Of a stretch of DNA of 64,000 bases, positions 20,309-31,185 are shown piece after piece; within the stretch, counting starts at the first letter, position 1; each line of letters opens with the position of its first letter. The position numbers were made by a program, and so were the translations under genes. The notes beneath the pieces were generated by a model. It ran no database searches. It was not told the origin of the DNA and saw nothing but the letters and a program-made list of their open reading frames with translations. Source of the DNA: Providencia sneebia DSM 19967 (GTDB taxonomy: Bacteria; Pseudomonadota; Gammaproteobacteria; Enterobacterales; Enterobacteriaceae); NCBI RefSeq assembly GCF_000314895.2, contig NZ_CM001773.1, forward strand, positions 1,838,310-1,902,309, in the 5' to 3' direction.

Positions 20309-20578
20309 TTATCCAATAATAAATGGCAAATTATTGAGCAAGTTACACATATAATCACTAAGGAGATTAAGCATCCATGGCCCCGCGATAATCATGACAG
20401 CAACAATAGAGAGAATTTTAGGAATGAATGAAAGTGTCATTTCATTTATTTGGGTTGCAGCTTGTAGCAAACTCACAATTAAACCTGAAATTAATGCTGA
20501 TAATAATAAAGGTGCAGAAAGCATTAAAGTTATTTGCATTGCTTCATTACCTAAGGTGATGATTGTTTCTGGAGTCAT
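20309..20578 (-). CDS. fliQ: Flagellar export gate protein FliQ
   Basis: FliQ is the smallest gate subunit, 89 residues with two membrane helices, the same length as in E. coli. It starts MTPETIITLGNEAMQITLML and contains SLLQAATQINEMTLSFIPKI, the classic FliQ motif. The gap to fliP is 119 bases, unusually wide for this operon. Confidence 0.95.
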   Translation of the reverse strand: MTPETIITLGNEAMQITLMLSAPLLLSALISGLIVSLLQAATQINEMTLSFIPKILSIVAVMIIAGPWMLNLLSDYMCNLLNNLPFIIG

Positions 20579-20697
20579 ATTTTCTCTGATTTTTACACCA
20601 ATATATTTAAAATAATAATATTATTTTTTTAGATGAATGACTTATCAATCCATTATGAGAATATTATCTACACTTTAAATTTTCATATAATTGGGTC

Positions 20698-21453
20698 TTA
20701 ATTAAAAAAACTTTGTGAAAGAGAACCTAACAATAATTGCCAACCATCAATGAGTACAAATAACATTAATTTAAATGGTAAAGAAACCGTTGCTGGTGAT
20801 ACCATCATCATTCCTAGCGCCATTAGGACGCTTGCTACTACTAAGTCAATAATTAAAAAAGGAATAAACAGAGTAAAGCCTATTTGAAACGCCGTTTTTA
20901 GTTCACTCGTAATAAATGCAGGAATTAAAATTCGCATTGGTACATCATTGCCTGTTGCAATTTCATCAATCTTAGCAATACGCGCAAAAAGCGCTAAGTC
21001 CGGTTCACGAGTTTGTTTTAACATAAATTCCCGAAATGGCGCTATTCCTCTATCAAAAGCAATTTCTAAGCTAATTTTATCTTCATTAAAAGGTTGGTAG
21101 GCCTCTTGATAAGCGCGATCAATAATGGGTGACATCACAAAGAAGGTTAAAAAAAGTGCTAATCCTAATAAAACCTGATTGGGTGGTGATGAAGGTGTTC
21201 CAAGTGCGTTTCGTAATAAACCTAACACAATGATAATACGTGTAAAACTTGTCATCATGAGTAATATAGCCGGTATGAATCCAAGTAATGTTAAAAAAAG
21301 TAAAGTTTGAACGGGTAATGACCAGCTTTGCTCTCCATTTGGTAACACTTTACTGATAAGTGGCGGTAATGAAGCTGAAGCTTGCAATGGAAGCATTATC
21401 AGTGATGAAATCATAGTGATGATAATTTTTGACAAAAACATATGTACTTCCAT
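20698..21453 (-). CDS. fliP: Flagellar export gate protein FliP
   Basis: FliP forms the core of the export gate. The 251-residue product has a cleavable-type N-terminal signal (to about residue 27, QASA), the signature [22 protein letters not shown], and the C-terminal [23 protein letters not shown] 21453 overlaps the fliO stop by one base; an in-frame ATG four codons later (21441) is an alternative start. Confidence 0.95.
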   Translation of the reverse strand: MEVHMFLSKIIITMISSLIMLPLQASASLPPLISKVLPNGEQSWSLPVQTLLFLTLLGFIPAILLMMTSFTRIIIVLGLLRNALGTPSSPPNQVLLGLALFLTFFVMSPIIDRAYQEAYQPFNEDKISLEIAFDRGIAPFREFMLKQTREPDLALFARIAKIDEIATGNDVPMRILIPAFITSELKTAFQIGFTLFIPFLIIDLVVASVLMALGMMMVSPATVSLPFKLMLFVLIDGWQLLLGSLSQSFFN

Positions 21454-21863
21454 TATTTATTTGTCGGTAGGGATGACGCTGTATTATTTGAGATATTTTT
21501 TTGGTTGTTTAAAACAGATTGAAAAGTAAGAGGTTCTGTCTCATTTTCTTTCGAAATTGGATATTGATATAGCAAGTTAATTGATTGCGTCGTGACACCT
21601 AATACTAACTTGTTATGATTAATTTCAACAATAACAACACGTTCCTTATTACCAAGAGAACAGTAATTTTTTACTTTTAAAGGTGAATGCTTGTTTAATT
21701 TAGCTGGCGTGATACCTAATTTTTTAGCTAACCAAGTACCAAGCACTATCAATAAAATAACACCACCAAGTGCTGCTGACATTTGCATTAGGATATTGCT
21801 TTCTATTAAAACAGATTGTTCTGCTTGGCTAATTAGAGATGTCGATTGTATTTCTGTAGTCAT
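21453..21863 (-). CDS. fliO: Flagellar protein FliO
   Basis: FliO helps stabilise FliP during gate assembly. The 136-residue product has a single membrane helix (about residues 31-46, [16 protein letters not shown]) followed by the cytoplasmic segment with [30 protein letters not shown] (read as two adjoining motifs), typical of FliO. It is tightly packed between fliN and fliP. Confidence 0.92.
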   Translation of the reverse strand: MTTEIQSTSLISQAEQSVLIESNILMQMSAALGGVILLIVLGTWLAKKLGITPAKLNKHSPLKVKNYCSLGNKERVVIVEINHNKLVLGVTTQSINLLYQYPISKENETEPLTFQSVLNNQKNISNNTASSLPTNK

Positions 21864-21864
21864 A

Positions 21865-22266
21865 TTAACGGCTCAAACGATGCATACGTTCTGATGAATT
21901 AATAATATCGGTAATTCGAATACCATAATTATTAGAGACAACGACAATTTCTCCTTGAGCAATTAAATAACCATTAATGAATATATTTAACAGCTCACCC
22001 GCTTGTCCATCAAGTGGAATAACTGAACCTTGTGATAGGCTTGATAATTTTGAGATTGTCATTTTTGTTTTTCCTAATTCAACAGATAAATTTACAGGGA
22101 TATCCATTATTAGGTCAATATTAGATAACTGATCAATTGGAACTTGTTCGTTGATATTGGTACAAATGGATGTATTATCAGTGTTGAATTCCATTTTATT
22201 TACCTCAGGTATTACTTCATTTTCATGATGAATTAGAGTATTAGAAGAAAAGGTTGTTTCATTCAT
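21865..22266 (-). CDS. fliN: C-ring switch protein FliN
   Basis: FliN is the lower C-ring component. I start it at ATG 22266 (133 residues, AGGA upstream), overlapping the fliM end, rather than five codons further upstream. The SpoA-type domain covers the C-terminal part: NLSVELGKTKMTISKLSSLS, GSVIPLDGQAGELLNIFING, and the end GIRITDIINSSERMHRL. Length agrees with E. coli FliN (137). Confidence 0.95.
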   Translation of the reverse strand: MNETTFSSNTLIHHENEVIPEVNKMEFNTDNTSICTNINEQVPIDQLSNIDLIMDIPVNLSVELGKTKMTISKLSSLSQGSVIPLDGQAGELLNIFINGYLIAQGEIVVVSNNYGIRITDIINSSERMHRLSR

Positions 22267-23266
22267 TGGTATTATCCTCATTGGTTATATTTAAAATAGG
22301 ATTAATCAAATGTTCGACTCGCAAAGCATATTGGCCATTTAGCGTTCCATATTGGCAAGCTAAGATTGGAACTTCATCAACACTGACTAGCACATGATCT
22401 GGCTTTTCTATTGGAATAACATCACCTTTTTGCAGCTGTAATAAACGTGAAATTTGCAAAGGCACATCGGTAAAGTTTGCTTTTAGTTTTATTTCCGAAC
22501 ATTTAATTTTATTCATTAAATTAGTTTTCCAAGTTTTATTTTCTTGGTGATTTTTTTTTAAAGGTGAATTAATGAGTTGCTCACGCAAGGGCACAAGCAT
22601 AGCAAGAGGTATACAAATATTAAATTCGCTAATGGTATTATCAATTTTAATTGAAAATGGAGATGTGACAACCATATCATCAGATGAATTCGTAATTTTA
22701 ACAGAATCTATTTGAGTTTCAGACCTAATATATTCAATGTTAATATTTTTAATGATTTTCCAGGCATCTTGATAACTATTTAATGCAAGCATTAATATTC
22801 TGTTAATAATACGCTGTTCGGTATTAGTGAATTGCTTTCCGTCAGAAGGAAGGGATAACCGATTATTACCACCGAATAAATTCTCTATAGCAGCATAGAC
22901 TAATGTGGGTTCCAACGTGAATAAGGCAGTTCCATTTAATGGAAGCATATGCACTATATTTAAATTTATTGGTGTGGAAAAATGCTGTTTAAATTGATGA
23001 TAAGGTTCTATCTTGGTACTACCAACAGAAATATTAGGATAGTAATTGAATATGTTTAATAACCCAATTCTAAATTGCTGGGCAAAATGTTCGTTGATTA
23101 TTTCAAGTGATAGCATGCGCTCATTGACCGATCGTTGTTGTATTTTCGGATTATAAGGGCGAATGCAGCTATTCTCTGGATTTTCATCTGTTACTCGGTG
23201 AGCTGATAGCAAGTCCTTATTGGTGAATGGGTTACTATCAGCCTGAGATAAAATATTATCGCTCAT
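22259..23266 (-). CDS. fliM: C-ring switch protein FliM
   Basis: FliM binds CheY-P and sets rotation sense in chemotactic bacteria. The 335-residue product has the N-terminal NILSQADSN region, where FliM proteins normally carry the CheY-binding motif LSQAEID; here that reads ILSQADSNPF, a looser match. The middle domain shows LNGTALFTLEPTLVYAAIENLFGG, and the C-terminal SpoA domain ends VLVSVDEVPILACQYGTLNG. No che gene lies in the cluster, which makes the weakened N-terminal motif worth comparing. Confidence 0.94.
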   Translation of the reverse strand: MSDNILSQADSNPFTNKDLLSAHRVTDENPENSCIRPYNPKIQQRSVNERMLSLEIINEHFAQQFRIGLLNIFNYYPNISVGSTKIEPYHQFKQHFSTPINLNIVHMLPLNGTALFTLEPTLVYAAIENLFGGNNRLSLPSDGKQFTNTEQRIINRILMLALNSYQDAWKIIKNINIEYIRSETQIDSVKITNSSDDMVVTSPFSIKIDNTISEFNICIPLAMLVPLREQLINSPLKKNHQENKTWKTNLMNKIKCSEIKLKANFTDVPLQISRLLQLQKGDVIPIEKPDHVLVSVDEVPILACQYGTLNGQYALRVEHLINPILNITNEDNTNE

Positions 23267-23271
23267 CAGAA

Positions 23272-23754
23272 TTACCGTAATATAAAGGTCGTAAACAACA
23301 CGTCAGAAACATTCTGTCCGGGTTTATCTGGGGTCATTGTTTGTGAAAGAGTCGCTTTAATTGCTTGCATTAATTGTAATTTACCTTCATGTGTACTAAG
23401 TGATTTGGCATTTTGATTAGAAAGCAGTAATAGCACTCTGCTACGCACTTCAGGTAAAAAGTCATGTAATTTTTTTCGAGAACTTTCATCTGCTAGGCGC
23501 AATGTTATATCGATATATAAGACATTATCGGGATATTCGTTAAAACTGGGTAAATTGATAGTGAAAGGTTCTAAATCCATAAAAATAGGTTGTGGTATAT
23601 TTAAATACAGTTCATCTTTTTTTATTGGGTTTATGGCTTGATTGGCTATCCACCAGTGATAACTAACGAAACAGACACTTATGATAGAGATAAGGGAAAA
23701 TAAAAAGATTAGCCCTATATTTATATGTTTAGATGAATGACTTGATGTCGGCAT
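23272..23754 (-). CDS. fliL: Flagellar basal body protein FliL
   Basis: FliL associates with the stator and modulates torque. The 160-residue product has one N-terminal membrane helix (about residues 11-33, IGLIFLFSLISIISVCFVSY) and the periplasmic part with the family motif FTINLPSFNEYPDNVLYIDI and the end DVLFTTFILR. First gene of fliLMNOPQR; the 162-base gap after fliK should hold its promoter. Confidence 0.94.
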   Translation of the reverse strand: MPTSSHSSKHINIGLIFLFSLISIISVCFVSYHWWIANQAINPIKKDELYLNIPQPIFMDLEPFTINLPSFNEYPDNVLYIDITLRLADESSRKKLHDFLPEVRSRVLLLLSNQNAKSLSTHEGKLQLMQAIKATLSQTMTPDKPGQNVSDVLFTTFILR

Positions 23755-23916
23755 ATTAACTAAATTTCCTACAGATGAAGGCTTAGTCCTATCTGGACTT
23801 TTCCATATTATTCTTTCGAGTATTATGCCGTGAATGCATTATTTTAAAGGGTTAAAAAGCGTTATAAAAAAGGATTAACTCTAAGCATTAATTAAAAAAA
23901 TGATATAGGATGATAA

Positions 23917-25037
23917 TTAAACGAATGTATTAATGATACCTGACAACTGTGGTGATAATATTCTAATATGCTGATTTTGGTTTATATTTGTGCTAATAGT
24001 TTTACGGGGATAAAATGGGCTGTTTTTCTGATGATTATGTTTATCTTGATCTGTATGCGATTGGTTATCTGACGTATTATTAAAAAAATCGGCTCCTACA
24101 GAACTTTGTGTTAGATGAACACCATTTTCTTGTAACGCACTACGTAATAATGGCATCATTGCTTCCATTGTGGATCTGACATGACTATGTTGAGAAATAA
24201 AATGCATGACAGCTTGATTATCTTCGATATGCAACTGGATATTGAGTAAACCAAGTTCTTCTGGATATAAACGAAGTTGAGCATGTGAAATACCTTCACG
24301 AGAAAAAAATAACAAGTGCTGATTTAATTGTTGTTGCCATACTTCACTAGTTAATGGAATATTTGGTTGCATAGTAAAAATTGGCGGTGAATTTATGAAT
24401 GTTTGTGAAGATATTGTCGTTTGAATTGGAAATGTATTGATTATTTGTGTGGAATTATTTTGGAATAAGGTCGAGTCAGATAATGAAGGTGGATTTTTTT
24501 TGATTATTGGCGTATTTTCTGTGAATATTATTGGTATTATTGACGTTATATTATCTTTATTTACTGATGATTTTTCTAATGGTAAGTGATTCTCTATCTT
24601 ACAGATATTTTTATTATTATCCCATTTATTCAAATTGAATTCATCTTTTTGTTCTGTTTCTAATTGGTTTTCTATTTTAAACTTATTAATATTACTTTTG
24701 GGTTGAGTTGAAGTTAAATATCGGTTTATTTGTTTTTCATCTGAAATAATAGGATTCTCTTCAGAATAGCTAAAAATAGTTAAAGATAAATCTGAAGATG
24801 CTTCTGTGGATAACTGATTGCTATCTTGATTTATATCGAATTCTATTAACTGGTTTGTTTTAATTTCAGAGGGATTATCCAATAATGGTTGATTGGTGAT
24901 TGTTTTTTTATTTTCAAATATAGCTTGAAAGAGAAGGGGAATGTTAAATATTTGTCTTCAATATTTTGATTAGGTTTCTGTGAGCGAATATTTTTTTTTA
25001 AATTATCTGGTGAAATTAGATGTAGCTTACAATCCAT
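23917..25037 (-). pseudogene. fliK: Hook-length control protein FliK, apparent one-base frameshift
   Basis: FliK measures hook length and triggers the FlhB switch. The ATG at 25037 directly follows the fliJ stop and opens MDCKLHLISPDNLKKNIRSQ, but that frame stops near 24848. The rest runs in the -1 frame, open from about 24957, and carries the conserved C-terminal domain (QLRLYPEELGLLNIQLHIED, SALQENGVHL). Adding one base gives 373 residues, against 375 in E. coli. The indel lies somewhere in 24848-24957. Candidates are the T7 run at 24903-24909 (A7 on the coding strand, where the slippery heptamer A AAA AAA is in phase) or a G4 run at 24937-24940. A later internal start (24882) would give 321 residues and lose the N-terminus. 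Confidence 0.82.
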
Positions 25038-25478
25038 TTATTGTGTTCTCCGTAATGCTGCTTTCAAAGCAAATTCATCTATCTGTTTTTGTTCTAAGTC
25101 ATTTAGATATTTATTTTTCTTTTGTTTAGCTCGCTGAATAAGAATTTTAAAGGCATTAACCCGTTGCTGTTTTTTTTGCCAATATAGATTAGCTTCATTA
25201 ATATATTGTGACCATAAGGTGAGTTGATCTTTTTGATAATTAATTGCTATCTCTAATATCGTTAAAAATTGGTGATAATTTTGCAATTTATCATGACTTA
25301 TTCCTTGATGTAAATTTTGATTTAATATTTCATTGTATTCTGCTCGGTAATTTTCTAATAACTTAATTTGTTGGGCTATTTTTGTTTTAGTTAATCGGAC
25401 ATGAGCTAAATTTTTGGCTGCTTCATGGGATGCTTCTTGAGCTAAATTCAGCAGTATTAATAAGGTGTTATCATTCAT
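25038..25478 (-). CDS. fliJ: Flagellar export protein FliJ
   Basis: FliJ is the coiled-coil stalk of the export ATPase. The 146-residue product matches the family length, is almost entirely helical and charged, and has long heptad stretches ([40 protein letters not shown]). The start overlaps the fliI stop; fliK follows without a gap. Identification rests on context and the coiled-coil pattern. Confidence 0.9.
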   Translation of the reverse strand: MNDNTLLILLNLAQEASHEAAKNLAHVRLTKTKIAQQIKLLENYRAEYNEILNQNLHQGISHDKLQNYHQFLTILEIAINYQKDQLTLWSQYINEANLYWQKKQQRVNAFKILIQRAKQKKNKYLNDLEQKQIDEFALKAALRRTQ

Positions 25479-26853
25479 TCATAATAGGCTCATGATTAGG
25501 AATAACATTAAAGAGTTGCTCATAGGCATTTGAATAATAGCAAGTCTCATCAATTCCTTGCTTGAGAAATTGCACCATATTAGGGGCATACTGAATTGCT
25601 ATATCAAGTACTGGATCACTACCGGCTGAATAAGCGCCAACATTAATAATATCGCGATTTCGCTGATAACTTGAGGTTAACTGCTTGAATTGCTGAATTT
25701 TATAATAATGTTGTTTATCAATAAGTTCAGTCATGGCACGACTGATTGATGCTTCAATATCAATAGCTGGATAATGACCAGATTCAGCAAGTGAACGAGA
25801 TAAAACAATATGACCATCTAATATCGCACGAGCAGAATCGGCAATTGGGTCTTGTTGGTCGTCACCTTCAGTCAGTACAGTATAAAATGCTGTGATTGAG
25901 CCACCATTTTTACCATTACCAGCTCGTTCAACAAGGGCTGGCAATTTAGCAAATACTGATGGTGGATAGCCTTTGGTTGCTGGTGGCTCGCCAATGGCTA
26001 AAGCAATTTCTCTTTGTGCCATGCTATATCGCGTAAGTGAATCCATAATAAGCAAAACATTTTTATTTTGATCACGAAAATATTCAGCAATGCGAGTGGC
26101 ATAAGACGCACCTTGCATTCGTAATAGTGGTGAAACATCAGCCGGCGCAGCAACAACAACTGCTCGTTGTAAACCTTCTTTACCCAAAATATTCTCAATA
26201 AAATCTTTAACTTCTCTCCCCCTTTCACCAATTAGGCCAACAACAATAATGTCAGCTTGTGTGAAACGCGCTATCATGCCTAAAAGAACACTTTTTCCAA
26301 CACCTGAACCTGCAAATAATCCTATTCGTTGCCCTCGACCTATAGTAATAAGTGCATTAATTGCTCTTATGCCTACATCTAAAATTTGATTAATAGGCTG
26401 CCGTTCTAGAGGATTAATTGGTGGTGAGTTAAGAGGAACCCGTATTTTGGTATTAAGTATTCCTTTATTATCAAGAGGCTTACCTTGAGCATCTAAAATA
26501 CGTCCAAGTAAAGCATCACCGACAGGTAATAACCGGCCTAGTTGATTATTATTTCCCTGAGTTTGGGCGTAAATGCGAGCATCAGGCGCAACTCCTTCTA
26601 TATCACTAAGTGGCATGAGTAACATGCGAGAATGATGAAATCCGATGACTTCACACATAATTTCATCATTCTTACCATGCATTTTTCGTTCAACAAAGCA
26701 GGATGTTCCGAGCGGCAGTTTGATCCCTTCGGCTTCCATGATTAAACCGGTAATTTTGGTTAATCGTCCATATAGGCGCATTTTGGGAAGCTCAGTCAGA
26801 TGAGAGATAAAATTGTCAAGAATGGCGCTCCATCGTGAAAGAGTTGTATTCAT
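25471..26853 (-). CDS. fliI: Flagellum-specific export ATPase FliI
   Basis: FliI is the F1-beta-like ATPase that energises export. The 460-residue product (457 in E. coli) has the Walker [15 protein letters not shown] near residue 180, [15 protein letters not shown], the Walker B region [20 protein letters not shown] and the [15 protein letters not shown] loop. Its ATG overlaps the fliH TGA by four bases. Confidence 0.97.
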   Translation of the reverse strand: MNTTLSRWSAILDNFISHLTELPKMRLYGRLTKITGLIMEAEGIKLPLGTSCFVERKMHGKNDEIMCEVIGFHHSRMLLMPLSDIEGVAPDARIYAQTQGNNNQLGRLLPVGDALLGRILDAQGKPLDNKGILNTKIRVPLNSPPINPLERQPINQILDVGIRAINALITIGRGQRIGLFAGSGVGKSVLLGMIARFTQADIIVVGLIGERGREVKDFIENILGKEGLQRAVVVAAPADVSPLLRMQGASYATRIAEYFRDQNKNVLLIMDSLTRYSMAQREIALAIGEPPATKGYPPSVFAKLPALVERAGNGKNGGSITAFYTVLTEGDDQQDPIADSARAILDGHIVLSRSLAESGHYPAIDIEASISRAMTELIDKQHYYKIQQFKQLTSSYQRNRDIINVGAYSAGSDPVLDIAIQYAPNMVQFLKQGIDETCYYSNAYEQLFNVIPNHEPIMNE

Positions 26854-27590
26854 GAAAAAGCCTCTGGCGCATAAAGCTTACACAATTCCTGCCAGCGCGT
26901 TGCAATGCTCATATCAATTTCACCATCTTCTGCGATAACGCGACACCCGCCGAGATGTAATTGTGGATCAGCGGCTAAATGCCAACCTTTAAGTTGGAGG
27001 AGGGAACCTAAATGTTGTTCGACGAATTCTATCTGTTCAGGATGAATATATAGCACTAATTTTCCTGAAAAAAGAGGTTTTTGCTGTAATAATTGGTTGA
27101 GATTATTAAGTAGATCTGTGTGATCGCGTTCAGATAAAGTGGGTTGTTCAAGAACTTGTTTTGTTGCCATTAAGGCAATCTGCAATAATTTAGTTGTAAT
27201 AACATGATCCACGTTTTCAAGTGAATGACTAAATTCAGACAATAAATTTTTCCAAGTTTCAATAATAGTTTGTTCTTGAATAAGGGCTTGTTCTTGACCT
27301 TGCTTTTTTCCATCTTGAAAACCTTGCTCAAAACCGGCTTGATAACCGACTTTTTTGCCTTCTATAAAGCCTAATTGATGTGCTTCTGTTGTTAATTCTT
27401 CTACATATTGGCTATTTTCAGCAATATTTTGTGCTTCAAGACTAGAAAAGTTTTGTTTTTCCTCTATCAGTTTTTCAGAAGATATCGGTTCTTCTCTAGA
27501 AGAAATTAAGGTCGCATTTGTTTCAGATTGATTTAATTCAAGTAATTGCCATGTTTGCCAATCAGTAAAATTTTCAAGTGAATTAGACAT
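26850..27590 (-). CDS. fliH: Flagellar export ATPase regulator FliH
   Basis: FliH binds and restrains FliI and links it to the C ring. ATG 27590, overlapping the fliG stop, gives 246 residues (E. coli has 228-235). The family's glycine-repeat segment is plain at about 72-102: [20 protein letters not shown], then GKKQGQEQA. The C-terminal FliI-binding part has [23 protein letters not shown] promising context and motif match. Confidence 0.94.
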   Translation of the reverse strand: MSNSLENFTDWQTWQLLELNQSETNATLISSREEPISSEKLIEEKQNFSSLEAQNIAENSQYVEELTTEAHQLGFIEGKKVGYQAGFEQGFQDGKKQGQEQALIQEQTIIETWKNLLSEFSHSLENVDHVITTKLLQIALMATKQVLEQPTLSERDHTDLLNNLNQLLQQKPLFSGKLVLYIHPEQIEFVEQHLGSLLQLKGWHLAADPQLHLGGCRVIAEDGEIDMSIATRWQELCKLYAPEAFS

Positions 27591-28572
27591 AAGTATCATC
27601 TCCACTATCAATTATAATTTCACCTTTATCCGTTAAACGTCGAACAATGAGTAAAATGGCTTTTTGTTCATTTTCAACAAAAGACATGCGTATTGGTGAG
27701 TGAGATTGTAAATCTTCACGAACAATTTCAGCAGTACGGGTGGGCATATTTTTAAGAAAGTGCTCTTGCAGATCTTGGTGACAACCTTTGAGGGCAATAA
27801 CTAAAGAATCGGTATTTATTTCTTGTAAAATACGTTGGATGTAACGATCGTCGAGGTTGATAAGATTCTCAAATAGGAACATTTCATTAAGAATATGCTG
27901 GGTTAATTCGTGGTCGTAAGCTCGAATAGTATTAATAGCACTTTCTTGATGCTGATTTTTCATCAAATTGATAATTTCAGCTGCTGTTTTTATTCCACCC
28001 ATCTTATTATGTTTGGTATTTAGTTTATCAAGTGATTGATTTAAAACAGTTGTTAATTCATCTAAAGCTGTGGGTTGAATACGACCAAAAGATGCAATAC
28101 GCAATATAATATCGTTACGTAATTCTTCATCAAATAAAGTGAGAATTTCAGCAGATATATGGTTTTTAAGATGAACTAATATGGTGGCAATAATTTGTGG
28201 ATGCTCATCTTTAATAATATCAGCGACTATTTGTGGCTCCATGTAATTAAGACTTTCAATGCCTAAAGTCGTTTCTTGTTTATCTACAATATCTTCTAGC
28301 AAACTATTTGCTTGGTCTTTTCCAAGCGCTTTTATCAATACTGAACGTAAATAATCATTTGTATTGCCATTTATTGCTGCCATTTGAATGGCAGAACATT
28401 CAAATTCGTTTAATACTTCTATCAATTCCTGATTAGATATTTGACGTAGATTGGTTATTGCAACACTCAATTGTTGAATTTCTTTACTGCTAAAATATTT
28501 AAAAACTTCAGCTGCTTGGTCTTCATTTAGTGCCATAAGTGTGACTGCACTTTTTTCTATTCCATTTAACAT
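27583..28572 (-). CDS. fliG: C-ring switch protein FliG
   Basis: FliG carries the charged ridge that meets MotA. ATG 28572 (AGGA about ten bases upstream, inside the fliF end) gives 329 residues, the E. coli length being 331. It starts MLNGIEKSAVTLMALNEDQA and has the EHPQIIATILVHLKN motif of the middle domain and ALKGCHQDLQEHFLKNMPTR in the C-terminal domain. The torque helix region reads REDLQSHSPIRMSFVENEQK. Confidence 0.96.
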   Translation of the reverse strand: MLNGIEKSAVTLMALNEDQAAEVFKYFSSKEIQQLSVAITNLRQISNQELIEVLNEFECSAIQMAAINGNTNDYLRSVLIKALGKDQANSLLEDIVDKQETTLGIESLNYMEPQIVADIIKDEHPQIIATILVHLKNHISAEILTLFDEELRNDIILRIASFGRIQPTALDELTTVLNQSLDKLNTKHNKMGGIKTAAEIINLMKNQHQESAINTIRAYDHELTQHILNEMFLFENLINLDDRYIQRILQEINTDSLVIALKGCHQDLQEHFLKNMPTRTAEIVREDLQSHSPIRMSFVENEQKAILLIVRRLTDKGEIIIDSGDDTYV

Positions 28573-28574
28573 TA

Positions 28575-30248
28575 CTATTTTTTTCCTAACCACTGGCGAA
28601 TAACTGTAGCCATAATTTGAGGGTCTTTTTTAGCTATTTCATTTATACGCTTGCTTATGGCTTCTGCATGTATACGTTGTTTTTTGAATTGTTGATGAAT
28701 TTGCTCATCCTTTTCCTGATGATTTTCATCTTTAGCAATAGATACGGTATCACTTGGTACAGAATTATTGCTTTCAGTATTAAGTCGTATTATTCGCGAT
28801 TTTATCCATTGTGGTTTGATGGCAAATTGCCACATTAGCCAAGTAATTAGAGAAATAAGTAAAATTTTTCCATAAGCGACCAGTTGTAAGATAAATTGTG
28901 GATTGTTGAATAGAGATGGTGAGTCTTCAATTATGTGTTCTTGAGTAAATAATGAGTTGGTAATATTTAAGGAATCGCCCCTTTTTTCTGAATAGCCCAT
29001 GGCTTCGCGAATTAATGCATCTATTTGCTTCATCATTTCAGGTGTTAATGGCTGCATTTCAATACCATTTTCACTATGTTGAGGTAAATAGTTGATGACA
29101 ACAGCGACAGATAATTTATCAATAATCCCAACTTGTTGCTGAATATGGCTAATTTTACGGTCAACTTCGTAATTTGTTGTTTCATCATGTTGTGAATTAA
29201 TGATTGTATGGTGTTGTCCAGAATTTTGTTGTGAATCAGTCTCTTTCTTATTGGTAAATATAGGGGCTAGAGGAGGTGCTGACGGCTGATTTGATAATGC
29301 GCCAGGAACGCCACCTGATTGTTGATTATTGTTCTGTATATTTTTACTATTTTGCCGGGAGCGTATAGCCGCATTTGCAGGTGCTTGATTCGGTTTATAT
29401 TCTTCTGAAGTTTCTTCTATTTTAGAAAAATTCATTTGTGCTGTAACTTGAGCTTGTACATTTGTCCTGCCAACTAATGGCGAAATAATATCTTCAATAC
29501 GTTGCTTAAGATGTGATTCTAGTTCTTTGGTCATTTTGACCTGAGAATGATTTATCGATTGTAGGCTATCATTATTGTTTGTTAATAATTGGCCTGTTTG
29601 ATCGACAATAGTGACATTATTTGCAGTTAATCCTGTGATACTGCTTGCTACCAAATTCACAATAGCGAGTATTTGGCTTTCATCTAGCATTCGGCCAGGA
29701 TGTAGTCCTACTGTTATAGATGCAGTCGGCATTTTTTGTTCACGCACAAATAAAGTCGGTTTGGGAATAGCTAGGTGAATACGTGCATTTTGTACTGGAT
29801 TGAGTGATTCAATTGTGCGGGATAGCTCACCTTCTAAAGCACGTTGATAATTAATTTGTTCACTGAACTGGCTAATACCGAACTGTTCTTTATCTAAAAG
29901 CTCAAAACCTGTATTGCCACCTTTTGGTAATCCAGATTGTGCTAATTTTAGGCGTAGCTCATGAACACTATCGGCGGGCACTAAAAGAGTATGTCCATTG
30001 TCAGCTATTTGGTAAGGTACATTTAGTTGTGTTAATTGGCTGATTATATCCCCACCATCCTTGGCATTGAGATTACTTAGAAGAACACGATAATCAGGGC
30101 TACGAGCCCAAAGAGCTAATGCAATTAGCACCGCAATCGCAGCTGCACTAACAACAATTAAGGGGATCTTTGGCGAATTTTTTAGATTCATCATAAGTGA
30201 TGCTAACCCTTTGTTAGTTTCTCCCGTCTCTTTAGATGTGATACTCAT
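28575..30248 (-). CDS. fliF: MS-ring protein FliF
   Basis: FliF builds the membrane MS ring. I start at ATG 30248 (GGGAA upstream), giving 557 residues; E. coli has 552. There are two membrane helices, near residues 30-52 (IPLIVVSAAAIAVLIALALW) and near residue 448. The ring-building motifs between them include YRVLLSNLNAKDGGDI, GNTGFELLDKEQFGISQFSE and ARIHLAIPKPTLFVREQ. It is first in fliFGHIJK, divergent from fliE. Confidence 0.96.
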   Translation of the reverse strand: MSITSKETGETNKGLASLMMNLKNSPKIPLIVVSAAAIAVLIALALWARSPDYRVLLSNLNAKDGGDIISQLTQLNVPYQIADNGHTLLVPADSVHELRLKLAQSGLPKGGNTGFELLDKEQFGISQFSEQINYQRALEGELSRTIESLNPVQNARIHLAIPKPTLFVREQKMPTASITVGLHPGRMLDESQILAIVNLVASSITGLTANNVTIVDQTGQLLTNNNDSLQSINHSQVKMTKELESHLKQRIEDIISPLVGRTNVQAQVTAQMNFSKIEETSEEYKPNQAPANAAIRSRQNSKNIQNNNQQSGGVPGALSNQPSAPPLAPIFTNKKETDSQQNSGQHHTIINSQHDETTNYEVDRKISHIQQQVGIIDKLSVAVVINYLPQHSENGIEMQPLTPEMMKQIDALIREAMGYSEKRGDSLNITNSLFTQEHIIEDSPSLFNNPQFILQLVAYGKILLISLITWLMWQFAIKPQWIKSRIIRLNTESNNSVPSDTVSIAKDENHQEKDEQIHQQFKKQRIHAEAISKRINEIAKKDPQIMATVIRQWLGKK

Positions 30249-30478
30249 AAATATTCCCTGCATGGCAGACATAATGGATAAAAATATGCTTGGCGAAACA
30301 ATGTCATTCCCTCTTCGTCATATCACTTTTATCCTAATATTATTGAGTGGTTTTTAGATTTTAATGGTGAAATCAACCTTTGGTTTTAGTCTTATTTGAA
30401 CGCTTTAAATTTAAAAATTAGTGATAGAGTAGCAATGAAATATATGTGCATGACATTGAAATAAATAGGAGATAATAT

Positions 30479-30790
30479 ATGGAAATTCAAAAAATTAATG
30501 GGATATTATCACAGCAACAAATTCTTGCATCACAGGCAGCAAATATAGAGAAGCCTGTTATTAATGCAATAAATTTTTCAGGCCAATTAATCTCAGCAAT
30601 TAATCAAATTAACACTGCCAATAATATATCAACAAAAAATATAGAGAATTTTACATTAGAGAAAACGGATATTTCACTAAATGACGTCATGGTGGATATG
30701 CAAAAGGCAAGCTTAAGCCTTCAAATGGGGATCCAAGTACGTAATAAATTAGTGTCTGCTTATCAGGAAATTATGGCAATGCAGGTATAA
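30479..30790 (+). CDS. fliE: MS ring-rod junction protein FliE
   Basis: FliE links MS ring to rod and is the first exported protein. The 103 residues match E. coli (104). The C-terminal half is conserved: ISLNDVMVDMQKASLSLQMG, then IQVRNKLVSAYQEIMAMQV. It is divergent from fliF across 230 bases that should hold FlhDC-controlled promoters in both directions. Confidence 0.95.
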   Translation: MEIQKINGILSQQQILASQAANIEKPVINAINFSGQLISAINQINTANNISTKNIENFTLEKTDISLNDVMVDMQKASLSLQMGIQVRNKLVSAYQEIMAMQV

Positions 30791-31185
30791 TTTAGTTAGG
30801 TAATTAAAAATCATGAGTCAATTTTATTATTAATGCTTATTTTATGAATAGATGATTTTGTTCGGAGATTAGGTATTGAATGGAGTAATATAGGCTATTT
30901 TTCATGATATAAAAAATAAAAGTAGAGTTTTAATTATATTGCTCTATCACGGTTTGTTATCAGTATAAAAATATTGGAAAGATATAGTTACCACAAGAAT
31001 AAGCTTTTTTATAACAATAAATAATGAATATTCTAATTGTGGTAACGTATTATTATTTCATTTGTTAATAATTAAATAAATTTAAAAATAGAACGCTACA
31101 ATTAAAATCGTTATATAATGTTAATTATTTTTAAATGTAAGTTTATTAACTAGATATAAATTTACTTGATAATAATATAGATAAT
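30791..31185. other. AT-rich gap after fliE with one long inverted repeat
   Basis: No gene is visible. The stretch contains a perfect 10-base inverted repeat, GTTACCACAA at 30987-30996 and TTGTGGTAAC at 31037-31046. The arms can be extended inward by GAATA/TATTC when a three-base bulge is allowed. There is no T-run after it, so it does not look like a terminator. Confidence 0.5.
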
